Part shown: one piece after another, positions 16,230 through 24,296 of the stretch
Numbering within the stretch: position 1 is the stretch's first letter
Layout of the letters: the number at the start of each line of letters is the position of its first letter
Assembly: GCA_026398285.1 (NCBI GenBank)
Contig: JAPLTI010000215.1
Span: 1 to 41,905, forward strand
Reading direction: 5' to 3'
From: Verrucomicrobiota bacterium
GTDB lineage: Bacteria > Verrucomicrobiota > Verrucomicrobiia > Chthoniobacterales > Terrimicrobiaceae
Length of the DNA: 41,905 nucleotides
Notes under the pieces: model-generated
The model's input: the letters and a program-made list of their open reading frames with translations, nothing else
Databases searched by the model: none
What the model was told of the DNA's origin: nothing
Made by a program: the position numbers and the translations under genes

Positions 16230-16255
16230 AAGACTCATGAATCAAAATGAGTCTT
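16230..16255. promoter_or_regulatory. 9-bp perfect inverted repeat before the LacI-type gene
   Basis: AAGACTCAT (16230-16238) and ATGAGTCTT (16247-16255) form a perfect inverted repeat with an 8-base spacer, ending 20 bases before the regulator's ATG. It may be an autoregulatory operator or a leader hairpin. On the minus strand the second arm runs into a T-run, so it could also be a terminator for minus-strand transcription. It does not match the GTAAATACTT operator. Confidence 0.5.
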
Positions 16256-16275
16256 GAAAAAAGCGCCTCATTTTT

Positions 16276-17334
16276 ATGATAGTCTCAGACTCCTCAACCT
16301 TGAAACCCGCCCGATCGCTGAACCACCCGGCCCAACAGCCCACTCTGAAAGACATTGCCAAAGCGACGAATCTCACCGTTGCCAGCGTGTCCCGCATCCT
16401 TGCCGGGAAGGCCAAGTTCTCTGATGAAACCCGAGAGCGTGTCGAGGCCGTCGCCAATGCCCTGGGCTACCGACCCAATCGTCTGGTCTCCGGCATCCAA
16501 ACCGGCCGCACCGGTCTCATTGGCGCCATCCTTCCAATCCATTCTGAATGGGGGGCACAACTCTTCACCAGACTCCAGCAGGAACTCGCTCATCACAGCT
16601 ATGTTCCCATCGCCTTGGACTGCCCGTCTGCGGCCATCAACGAATTGGAGATGATCTACCATCTCCTCGATCGGCGCGTGGAGGGGATTGTTCTCTTTCC
16701 AGGCGACGACACAATTTCCGATGAATATTTCGACGAAATCCACTCGCGCAAAATCCCGCTCGTTGTCGTCGTGCGCCGCCTCACGCGCGCCCACTGCCAT
16801 TTCATAGGCTGCGACGATTTTGAAAGTGGTAAACTCGCCGCCGAACACCTCACCAGCCTCGGACACCGTGTGCTTGGCCATATCGGCGGCCCCTGGAACA
16901 TCAGCACAGGCCGCGAACGCGCCGAGGGCTTCACTCAAACGGCCATGTCCCACCCGGCAGTCTCTGTCGCCCAAGTCGTCATGCCCACCTTCCTGCCCGA
17001 TGAGTCCTTGATCGAACAATTTCTCGATTCGCATCCGCAAATCACAGGCGTTTTTTGTGCCAACGAACCCATTGCCCTGGGACTTTACGCCGTTGCCAAA
17101 AGGCGCAAGCTTGATATCCCGGGGAATCTCAGCATCGTTTCCCACGGCAACGGCCGCGCTGCCTCAATCGTTTCTCCCCCGCTCACTTCCACAGTAGAGA
17201 ACAGCAGCCAAATCGGCCGCGAAGCAGCCGCCCTTCTTCTCGAACTCACCAGCCACAAAAAATCCTCCCAACCCATTATCGAAAAACGGATCCCCGTTGA
17301 ACTCATCGTCCGCGAGTCTACAGCGCGCGTGTGA
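16276..17334 (+). CDS. LacI-family transcriptional regulator
   Basis: The 352-residue protein has an N-terminal LacI helix-turn-helix at about residues 23-70 ('TLKDIAKATNLTVASVSRIL', then hinge helix region 'ALGYRPNRLVSGIQTGRTG'). A periplasmic-binding-protein-like effector domain follows, with 'GLIGAILPIHSEWGAQLF', 'RRVEGIVLFPGD', 'GHRVLGHIGGPWNISTGRER' and the near-terminal 'SPPLTSTVENSSQIGREA'. LacI proteins bind palindromic operators and release or tighten on binding a sugar. The protein has about 22 extra residues before the HTH. It is placed between the two halves of the locus, and six copies of a near-palindromic site surround it, which makes it the likely local regulator. The ligand is unknown; a fucose-containing mono- or oligosaccharide is plausible. 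Confidence 0.92.
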   Translation: MIVSDSSTLKPARSLNHPAQQPTLKDIAKATNLTVASVSRILAGKAKFSDETRERVEAVANALGYRPNRLVSGIQTGRTGLIGAILPIHSEWGAQLFTRLQQELAHHSYVPIALDCPSAAINELEMIYHLLDRRVEGIVLFPGDDTISDEYFDEIHSRKIPLVVVVRRLTRAHCHFIGCDDFESGKLAAEHLTSLGHRVLGHIGGPWNISTGRERAEGFTQTAMSHPAVSVAQVVMPTFLPDESLIEQFLDSHPQITGVFCANEPIALGLYAVAKRRKLDIPGNLSIVSHGNGRAASIVSPPLTSTVENSSQIGREAAALLLELTSHKKSSQPIIEKRIPVELIVRESTARV

Positions 17335-17361
17335 CATACATAGAGTTACCGGAAAATGAGC

Positions 17362-17390
17362 TTGCTTCCGAAAAGTAAATACTTACATTT
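17362..17390 (+). promoter_or_regulatory. Promoter with operator site D (Verru_Chthon cassette)
   Basis: TTGCTT (17362-17367) and a -10-like TACATT (17384-17389) flank AAGTAAATACTTACA at 17373-17387, identical over 15 bases to site A. The site lies 16 bases before the ATG at 17404, so the transcript would have a very short leader. Confidence 0.7.
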
Positions 17391-17403
17391 TAAGTTGACC
17401 TTT

Positions 17404-17883
17404 ATGAAGCCCCCAAACCTCCCCCATGCTCTTTTAGAAAGACGCTATGGCTTTTCTTTGGTGGAGGTGTGTCTTGCGATAGGGATCGTTTCGTTCAGCT
17501 TGTTGGCCTTATTGGCCTTGGTTCCGAATGGTCTGCAAACCCTTCAAAATGCCGCAATCGAGGCTTCCCTTTCGGCGATCCGAAAGGAAGTGCGTTCGGA
17601 GATGAATACGGCGAATTTTGCGAATCTCTCGGAGAGCCTGCCGCTGCAACTCTGGTATTTTGACCAATCTGGGCGACGCCTGCCAGCATCTGCTCCTGAA
17701 ACGGATCGTTTTTTTCAACTTCGTTTCATGGCATCGGAGCCCGCAATCACGGGACAGGTGGGGGGATTCGAAAGCAGTGCAAAGCGCATGATGTTGAAGG
17801 TTACCTTTCCGGCTTTTGCGCCGCCTTCTTCACAGTCGACAAATATCTTCACCCTGCTTGTGGCCCGACAGTCTTCCCAATAA
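17404..17883 (+). CDS. Verru_Chthon cassette protein B (GspI/PilV-like pseudopilin)
   Basis: This 159-residue protein has a type IV prepilin N-terminus: a charged leader ending in Gly16, then 'FSLVEVCLAIGIVSFSLLAL'. Phe is +1 and Glu21 is the conserved +5 residue, so prepilin peptidase should cut after Gly16. Size and the segment 'ALVPNGLQTLQNAAIEASLS' match protein B of the four-gene Verru_Chthon cassette known from Verrucomicrobium and Chthoniobacter. By size and N-terminus it resembles GspI, a minor pseudopilin. The start at 17404 is chosen because an upstream in-frame start would lie inside the promoter/operator. It is the first gene of the cassette, 6 bases before protein C. The cassette's function is not established. 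Confidence 0.85.
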   Translation: MKPPNLPHALLERRYGFSLVEVCLAIGIVSFSLLALLALVPNGLQTLQNAAIEASLSAIRKEVRSEMNTANFANLSESLPLQLWYFDQSGRRLPASAPETDRFFQLRFMASEPAITGQVGGFESSAKRMMLKVTFPAFAPPSSQSTNIFTLLVARQSSQ

Positions 17884-17889
17884 TAAGTT

Positions 17890-18813
17890 ATGGGAAAAAG
17901 TCGTGCCAAACGCTGCTACGGATTTTCGCTGGTTGAAGTTCTCGTGGCGAGTGCAATTCTGGGAGTTCTGGTTATTCTCTTGTCCTCGGCTACCGGTTCA
18001 CTTTTAAACACTTTGCGGAATGCCCATTCCAAGATCGATCAATACTCTGCTGCGCGTGCCGGTTTTGAGCAGATTCTTTCGACACTTTCCCAAGCGACAT
18101 TGAACACTTATTGGGACTACGACAATCCCGCAAATCCAAATAACTATGTCCGCAAATCCGATCTACATCTTTTGATCGCGCCGTCCACAATGGGCCACGC
18201 CGTTTTTTTCCAGGCTCCTCTCTCGAGAAACGGGAATACCACTTCCAGTGGTCTGTTGAACGCTGTGGGATTTTGGGTCGATTTTGGCAGTGATTCCCAA
18301 TGGAAGCCAGGGCATGTGCCGGAGCAATTTCGCTTCCGGTTGATGCAAGGAATTCAACCTGCTGACAGCCTGCAGGTCTTCACGACGACCGATGGATCGT
18401 GGACGAATGCGGTGAAAACCATTCCCGATGTTGGTTTTCCGATCGCGTCAAATGTTCTGGCCCTGATTCTCTGGCCGCGGCTTCCTGTGGTGCAAGATCC
18501 CGAGGGAAATGACTTGAGTGCCAATTTCGCCTACAATTCCCGACAAGGTAGCGCTATTCAAAAAGCACAGCTTCCTCCCTCGGTGCAAGTGACGATGATT
18601 GTGATGGACGAAGCCTCGGCATCCCGCCTGGCATCAGGCTCGGCCGCTCCTACGGCGATCACATCGGCATTCACCAATCGCTTTCAGGATGTCACCCGCT
18701 TTGAGTCCGACTTGGAGGCTGTCCGTGCGGCTCTGACGGCAGCCAAGGTCAATCACCTGGTGCTGTCATCCTCGGTCACTCTGCGCGAGGCAAAATGGAG
18801 CCAGACCCCATGA
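17890..18813 (+). CDS. Verru_Chthon cassette protein C (GspJ/PilW-like pseudopilin)
   Basis: This 307-residue protein carries a class III prepilin signal: leader to Gly11, then 'FSLVEVLVASAILGVLVILL' with Glu16 at +5. The following 'LLNTLRNAHSKIDQYSAARAGFEQILSTLSQATLNTYWDYD' region (two consecutive helical stretches) and a beta-rich remainder resemble GspJ/PilW-type minor pseudopilins, longer than GspH and GspI. The C-terminal 'VQVTMIVMDEASASRLA' is typical of the Verru_Chthon C proteins. Its TGA overlaps the start of protein D by ATGA (18810-18813). It is likely membrane-inserted and assembled at the tip of a short pseudopilus; that role is inferred from the N-terminal class only. Confidence 0.85.
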   Translation: MGKSRAKRCYGFSLVEVLVASAILGVLVILLSSATGSLLNTLRNAHSKIDQYSAARAGFEQILSTLSQATLNTYWDYDNPANPNNYVRKSDLHLLIAPSTMGHAVFFQAPLSRNGNTTSSGLLNAVGFWVDFGSDSQWKPGHVPEQFRFRLMQGIQPADSLQVFTTTDGSWTNAVKTIPDVGFPIASNVLALILWPRLPVVQDPEGNDLSANFAYNSRQGSAIQKAQLPPSVQVTMIVMDEASASRLASGSAAPTAITSAFTNRFQDVTRFESDLEAVRAALTAAKVNHLVLSSSVTLREAKWSQTP

Positions 18814-19364
18814 AAAGACGAGGCTTCTCATTAATTGAATTGCTGGCCGTGGTTGCCGTTCTGGCGATTCTTTTAGTTTTGGTGACACCCGCATTCAATT
18901 CCATCGCCAGTTCCAGCAACATCACGCAAGCCGCTAACATGCTCTCGGGGCAAATCGAACTGGCGCGCCAACTCGCCGAGGTGCGCAACCGCTCGATCGA
19001 GGTGCGAATTTTGAAAAAAAACGGCGACTCCCACTTCTCAGCCCTCCAACTCTGGTGGCCCAGCCTCGGCCAACCCGCAGAAAAGCCGGTTGTTTTCCCT
19101 CAGGGCATGCTACTCAACGAGTCACTCTCCCCTTGGTTGAGCAAGATGGGTAGCGGAACCATGGCTGCCGGTGGATCGTGGGCAGGCGCTACCTATCGGT
19201 CATTTACCATCCGCCCTTCCGGCGAACTCGATCCCCGACCCTCTGCCGGGGATCGCGCCCAGGTTTTCCTCACCATTTCCGCCCGCGAGGAGCCCACACC
19301 CTCAAACTACACCACCATCCAAGTCAACCCCGACACCTCACGCCCCATTCTTTATCGACCATGA
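18810..19364 (+). CDS. Verru_Chthon cassette protein D (GspH-like pseudopilin)
   Basis: The 184-residue product has a five-residue leader ending in Gly5 and the pilin helix 'FSLIELLAVVAVLAILLVLV', with Glu10 at +5. The rest is a single beta domain with 'ARQLAEVRNRSIEVRI' and 'RSFTIRPSGELDPRP', as in GspH/FimT-like proteins. I chose ATG 18810, which overlaps the C gene stop, over ATG 18795 because it gives the shortest standard leader and translational coupling. Its own stop overlaps protein A (ATGA at 19361-19364). Confidence 0.85.
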   Translation: MKRRGFSLIELLAVVAVLAILLVLVTPAFNSIASSSNITQAANMLSGQIELARQLAEVRNRSIEVRILKKNGDSHFSALQLWWPSLGQPAEKPVVFPQGMLLNESLSPWLSKMGSGTMAAGGSWAGATYRSFTIRPSGELDPRPSAGDRAQVFLTISAREEPTPSNYTTIQVNPDTSRPILYRP

Positions 19365-22300
19365 TGTCCTCCCGCTTCCACAACCGTGGCGCCGCCCTTG
19401 TCATTGTCCTGGGAATGCTGGTGCTTGTTTCCATCGTCGCCATCGGATTTTTCGCACGCACGGTCACGCTGAGAAAATCCACCGCCAACGAGTTGGCTTC
19501 GAGTTCTGCCCGCTCACTGGCTGATACGGCAGTTAATTTGGTGCAAGCCCAGATCGACCACGCCACCACCGCCGGAAATTTTACTTCTTGGGCCTCCCAG
19601 CCGGGTGCGATCCGCCTTTACAACACCTCGGGCACGCTCCGCACGGTCTATCGCCTCTACTCGTCCTCCTCGCTCACCACATCCACTGCCACCGACCTCG
19701 CAGCAGACCTCCCGTCCAGTCCAGACTGGAGGAACTCGAAGTCGCTTTGGGTGGATTTGAACGCCCCAGTCGATATTTCCTCAAATGCAACCCTCACCCG
19801 GCGCTTCCCGATTCTCGATCCATCGTCCATGGGAGCGATCGAGGGGTTTAACAGCAATGGGACTACCTCGATCACCGTTCTCACCAGCAACCAGACCAGC
19901 CGCTCACTGCCGATGCCCGTCCGCTGGATGTATGTCTTGCAGAATGGCGAAATCGTGGCCCCCGCCGCGGCATCGGGCGGAACCGACAGCGTTACTGTCG
20001 CGGGAGCCAGCGCTGCCAATCCGATTGTAGGCCGCATCGCCTTCTGGGCCGATGACAATACCAGCCGCTTGAATATCAACACCGCCGGCGGGCGAGGGAA
20101 TGCGATCTCATCCAACGCCACCTTCTGGGATACCCCGCGCTTCGAAGCGCCCGACGAACGCAACCTCGCCAAATACCAACCAGCCAGCGGCGAATTCCAA
20201 CGCTATCCCGGACATCCCGGCACGACCACACTCGGCAAAGTCTTCCCGTCGCTCACCAGCAATCAAGTCCTGCAGCTCACCCCCCGCTACACCTACGGAG
20301 GCTCCCGCGACGCCACGGTGGCGAATACAGCAAACAACACCTCCAAAGCCGACCGTCTTCTCTCCTCGGCAGGTGAACTCCTTTACACTCCTGACCGATC
20401 GGCGACACCCCTCCTCTCCGCAGACCAACTCGAAGGCGTGAAATTCCTCCTCACCTCACACAGTCGCTCGCCGGAACTCACCCTCTTTGGCACGCCCCGC
20501 ATCAGTGTTTGGCCGATCCACGCGAACGCGGCATCTGCCTGGCGCTCTCCCAAAGACCTGTTGCTGGCCCGCGCAGCCACAGTCAATGGCAATCAAACCT
20601 ACCACTTCACCCGCTCCGATTCACAGAGCTGCACCACCGATATCAACCTGCCGCGAAATCTCAGCCTTTTGAATTATCTCGATCACCTCACGCAGCAAAA
20701 CATCCCGGGCTGGGGCGCGAGTTTTACCACCAAATACCCAGCCGACCGCCGCGATATCCTCACCAAAATTTTTGACTATGTGCGCATCACCAATCTGCAA
20801 GACCCCCTTCTTGCTCCAGCCAACCGATATTCATCCAATAGCTCCACAAGCGCTGGGATCGTGGCGCCTGCAATCCACCCGACTTGGAACACTCGGGGAT
20901 TTGGGAGATTTGAGGTCCTCGCTGATGCCGGCTTCCTCCTGGTCGGTGTGGGGCAGGGGAATCTTACTGTTAACGCCACAACCACGAACGCCACGGTCTT
21001 AACCTCCCAAGCAGGCACTCTCTACGACTCGGGAAATTCTACATCTTGGGCTAACGCCGCGAGCCGCCTCCCGGCAGATGGTAAAGTGGCGGTTCAAGGA
21101 TTGTTTCTCATGAGTTTCTTCAATCCAGCCATGGGATATGCGGAAACAAAATCCGGATTCAGCCTGCGCATCCAAGGCCTTAACTCGGCAACACTCGATG
21201 GTGTCGCCATGGATTTCCCGGCAGACGATTGGATTTATTGTGATCCGGCCCAAAATGGAACAGTCAACCAGCCTCCCGGAACCCGTGGATTTGGGGCAGT
21301 CATCGATTCGCGAAAACTCATCTTCTATCTGCAAGGAGGTCCCAAAGCCCGCTCTTTAGGGTTTGGTGACCTTGGGCGCCGAACCACATACCCGTTTTTC
21401 AGTAGAAACATTATTCCGGTTTCCGCAAACGCCCCATCGGTATCGTTCACGGCAGGAAATGTGACACTGGCGTTGTTCAGTGGAAATGGAGCCCAAAATT
21501 CGGAGCCGCAAAAATGGATTTCCACCTACACCTTGGATTTCAGTCAACTTCCAGGAACGATTCCGACTCCGAAGCTTGCCCGCAACAGAGGATTCGGATT
21601 GACGGCTTCCAATGCTGCGGAGGGAGGCTATCAAAGGGATCGTTTTCATCTCGCTTCGAACATGCTTGGGAGTTCCACCACAAGTCCCCAGACAAGTTTT
21701 TATGCCGGTGGATACACCTATGTCTGTGGATTGGTTGAACCGGACCGGGATGTGTTTTACACATTGGCTCCGAGTGGAAACTTCACAGACTATCGATTGT
21801 TGAATCGTGCCCAGGTTCCTGCAGCAGCTTTTAACCCCCACCCCAATGCGAATGGGATAAATCGCTCAGCCTTTTTAGGTATGATGGGGGCAGGGTTTCA
21901 AATGGCTGGAAGCGGACCCTACGGAAAGCTCTCTCAAAGCGCCTCTTATTACGAGCCGTCAATCATTTCGAATGCCAGTGGAAATCTCACCCTCGGCAAT
22001 CTCACCCCCAATCCGGCCCAGCCTGCGGTGCCATCCGGTTTGAACGGAGCCTTCTCGGCCAACAATTCCAGTGTCCCTGGCGACTGGGACAATGGCATGG
22101 GCATCGTGATGGACGGCCCTTACATCAACAAACCGGATGACGGAAACCAAAAAAACATCAGCACTGGCATTCCCTTCTTTGATTCGGATTTTTACTACGC
22201 TGAGATTCTTGGAGGCGGTCTATTCTCGCCCAACCGCATGATCCCTTCCGCCGGGATGTTTGGTTCGCTACCGACCGGAGTTCTTTCAGCCCAACCGTGG

Positions 22301-23083
22301 CAGACGCTTCTCTTCCGGCCCGGGCCGCTTGGCCACAAGGGGCTGGAGTCGCCTCGCGACCACCTGCTACTCGATCTCTTTTGGATGCCCGTGGTCGAGC
22401 CATATGCCATCAGTGAACCGTTTTCCACCGCTGGGAAGGTCAATATGAATTACCAAATTCAGCCCTTCACCTACATCGACCGCAAGACCCCGCTTCTGTC
22501 CGTTTTGGATTCCGAACGAATCGCCAAGGTGAGAAGAGGTGATGCCGATAAATACAAAAAATTGGATATTGGCATCGGCTCCAATGCACGCCTCCCCCTG
22601 AACCTGAGTGAAACCGACGGCACGCTGCGACAATTCCGGGAGAGATTCGCAGCGAATGAGATTTTCAAATCCCCGACGGAAATTTGCGATGTGTTTCTCG
22701 TTCCACAAGGCTCGAGCTGGTCCACGGATGCAGCCGCCCGCACAGCCTGGTATGGCGATGATTTCGGTTTGGTCGGCGACAACACGCGCGAGCGCCCCTA
22801 CGCAAACCTCCTTGGCCGTGTCACCACGAAATCGAATACCTTCACCGTCTACTACACAGTGCAGGCTCTCAAAAATCCGGCCAGCCTGCCGCAGGATATA
22901 TGGAACGAGTCGAAGGGCGTCGTAATGAGCGAATACCGTGGAAACACGACACTCGAGCGATACATCAACCCCAACGACACGCGCATTCCAGACTATGCGG
23001 CCGTCCCAAGCAAAATCGCCACAGATCCGCTGGATAAATACTACAACTGGCGAATCATCGAACAAACACAGTTTGCCCCGTAA
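19361..23083 (+). CDS. Verru_Chthon cassette protein A (giant GspK/PilX-like protein)
   Basis: This 1240-residue protein starts with a GspK/PilX-like N-terminus: leader to Gly10, then 'AALVIVLGMLVLVSIVAIGF'. The +5 position is Ile, not Glu; the lack of Glu+5 is a known trait of GspK, the minor pseudopilin at the tip of type II secretion pseudopili. GspK is normally about 330 residues, so nearly 900 extra residues are present here. They are rich in Asn/Thr/Ser and beta-prone, with repeated Asn-Gly and aromatic-Gly turns. ATG 19361 overlaps the D stop; ATG 19364 is the alternative. Length and gene order fit the Verru_Chthon protein A family. It converges with the minus-strand operon 40 bases downstream. 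Confidence 0.85.
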   Translation: MMSSRFHNRGAALVIVLGMLVLVSIVAIGFFARTVTLRKSTANELASSSARSLADTAVNLVQAQIDHATTAGNFTSWASQPGAIRLYNTSGTLRTVYRLYSSSSLTTSTATDLAADLPSSPDWRNSKSLWVDLNAPVDISSNATLTRRFPILDPSSMGAIEGFNSNGTTSITVLTSNQTSRSLPMPVRWMYVLQNGEIVAPAAASGGTDSVTVAGASAANPIVGRIAFWADDNTSRLNINTAGGRGNAISSNATFWDTPRFEAPDERNLAKYQPASGEFQRYPGHPGTTTLGKVFPSLTSNQVLQLTPRYTYGGSRDATVANTANNTSKADRLLSSAGELLYTPDRSATPLLSADQLEGVKFLLTSHSRSPELTLFGTPRISVWPIHANAASAWRSPKDLLLARAATVNGNQTYHFTRSDSQSCTTDINLPRNLSLLNYLDHLTQQNIPGWGASFTTKYPADRRDILTKIFDYVRITNLQDPLLAPANRYSSNSSTSAGIVAPAIHPTWNTRGFGRFEVLADAGFLLVGVGQGNLTVNATTTNATVLTSQAGTLYDSGNSTSWANAASRLPADGKVAVQGLFLMSFFNPAMGYAETKSGFSLRIQGLNSATLDGVAMDFPADDWIYCDPAQNGTVNQPPGTRGFGAVIDSRKLIFYLQGGPKARSLGFGDLGRRTTYPFFSRNIIPVSANAPSVSFTAGNVTLALFSGNGAQNSEPQKWISTYTLDFSQLPGTIPTPKLARNRGFGLTASNAAEGGYQRDRFHLASNMLGSSTTSPQTSFYAGGYTYVCGLVEPDRDVFYTLAPSGNFTDYRLLNRAQVPAAAFNPHPNANGINRSAFLGMMGAGFQMAGSGPYGKLSQSASYYEPSIISNASGNLTLGNLTPNPAQPAVPSGLNGAFSANNSSVPGDWDNGMGIVMDGPYINKPDDGNQKNISTGIPFFDSDFYYAEILGGGLFSPNRMIPSAGMFGSLPTGVLSAQPWQTLLFRPGPLGHKGLESPRDHLLLDLFWMPVVEPYAISEPFSTAGKVNMNYQIQPFTYIDRKTPLLSVLDSERIAKVRRGDADKYKKLDIGIGSNARLPLNLSETDGTLRQFRERFAANEIFKSPTEICDVFLVPQGSSWSTDAAARTAWYGDDFGLVGDNTRERPYANLLGRVTTKSNTFTVYYTVQALKNPASLPQDIWNESKGVVMSEYRGNTTLERYINPNDTRIPDYAAVPSKIATDPLDKYYNWRIIEQTQFAP

Positions 23084-23123
23084 ACCAGCTGGGAATGCGG
23101 AGCCCGGGCGACATGCTGAAAGC

Positions 23124-24296
23124 CTAAGCTAGCTTCGGTGAGAACGCAGGGACACCGTTGATCAAAATCCGGCAGATTACAAGTGTGGCAGCTGGCGGAT
23201 TATACTTCCTGTCCAGACGCAACAAAAGATCGTGGGGGGCATCGGGCAGATCATCGGCGAGGATCAGAGTCCAAGGTAAATACAAGTCTTGGCTCCAAGC
23301 CGTCGCGGTCTCGAAACGGCGTAAGGGCCCGCCATCGCAAGAGACATCCAGCACTCCGGTCTTCGGGCCTGAAGCAATAAGGATCCCCGCGGCCGTGCCG
23401 TGAAAGAGAAGGCGCAACTCCGCGCCGGGGCAAGAGGCAACCAATGCCGGCACATCCACAAAGCCCGGTCGCGTCTTGGCAGGGAGGTCGGGAATCCATC
23501 GCTGGACAAGTTGGAAGCCCTGCACGATACGAGCCTCTTCGAGCGGCGCGAAGCGGCCATGGAAATAACTGGCGGAATCCGTCGGAGAGATAGGCAAGGC
23601 ATGGGGCGCTGCCATCGTCCCCGTGCCGCTCCAAGCAGCCTCGAGAAGGCGATTCACCCCGGCCGCATAAAGCGCGTGCCCAAATGGAGAGGGATGCAAA
23701 TCCTGAAAATCCCGGTCCCAAGTGAACTCTCCGGCTCGAATGCGCTCGAAGACTTCCCGTGACAAGTGGAGTGAGGGATTGCCATAGGCCTCCGCGATGC
23801 GTTCGTGCTCTGCAATCGCCTTCGGCACGCGACCCTCCTGATAATCGGCCAAGTGCTCAGGCATGGCAAAGTGCAGGTGAATGACATCAGTGAGAGGATT
23901 GGCCATACGAACATGGCGGACAATGCCCTCCATGCCACGACGCATGCGGTCTGGGTCATTGGGGATATTCACGGTATCGTTCACCGCGGCCTCGACAATA
24001 AGCAGGTCGATATCACCCTTCGAAAGCACATCGCTCTCCAGCCGGAAGGCGTGGGGCACCGAGCCAAGCGAGCCGATTCCCGCCGCCACGAAATCGAACT
24101 GCGTTTCCGGAAACCTCGCACGCAAAGAATCCATCACCAGATTCCGCCAACCCTCACTTTGCGTGATCGAACCGCCAAGAAAAGCTACGCGCCCGCATCG
24201 AGCCTGCTCGAACCGCGCACGGCAGTTCGCTAATCCCCCGCGCAAATCAAAAAATTTCGACCAATCACACATTGTCACTTGAGAGGGAAAAATCAT
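23124..24296 (-). CDS. SGNH/GDSL hydrolase, no signal peptide
   Basis: The 390-residue protein has SGNH blocks at its N-terminal half: 'VAFLGGSITQSEGW' (nucleophile Ser43), 'FVAAGIGSLGS' (block II), 'LLIVEAAVND' (block III Asn), and 'DLHPSPFGH' (block V Asp-x-His). The C-terminal half (about 240-390) is a beta-rich domain with 'LRLLFHGTAAGILIASGPKTGVL', probably a carbohydrate-binding-like sandwich. No signal peptide is seen, so it may act in the cytoplasm on imported acylated sugars. The start overlaps the stop of the sialate-esterase-like gene by ATGA (24293-24296). It is the last gene of the second minus-strand operon. Confidence 0.8.
   Translation of the reverse strand: MIFPSQVTMCDWSKFFDLRGGLANCRARFEQARCGRVAFLGGSITQSEGWRNLVMDSLRARFPETQFDFVAAGIGSLGSVPHAFRLESDVLSKGDIDLLIVEAAVNDTVNIPNDPDRMRRGMEGIVRHVRMANPLTDVIHLHFAMPEHLADYQEGRVPKAIAEHERIAEAYGNPSLHLSREVFERIRAGEFTWDRDFQDLHPSPFGHALYAAGVNRLLEAAWSGTGTMAAPHALPISPTDSASYFHGRFAPLEEARIVQGFQLVQRWIPDLPAKTRPGFVDVPALVASCPGAELRLLFHGTAAGILIASGPKTGVLDVSCDGGPLRRFETATAWSQDLYLPWTLILADDLPDAPHDLLLRLDRKYNPPAATLVICRILINGVPAFSPKLA

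Noticed and set aside
16294..17145. Long minus-strand frame opposite the LacI-type gene
   Set aside because: The plus strand has clear LacI motifs; the opposite frame has no domain features.
23084..23123. AAGCTAGCTT palindrome between convergent genes as a terminator
   Set aside because: It is short, has no stable GC stem or T-run, and overlaps the end of the SGNH gene.
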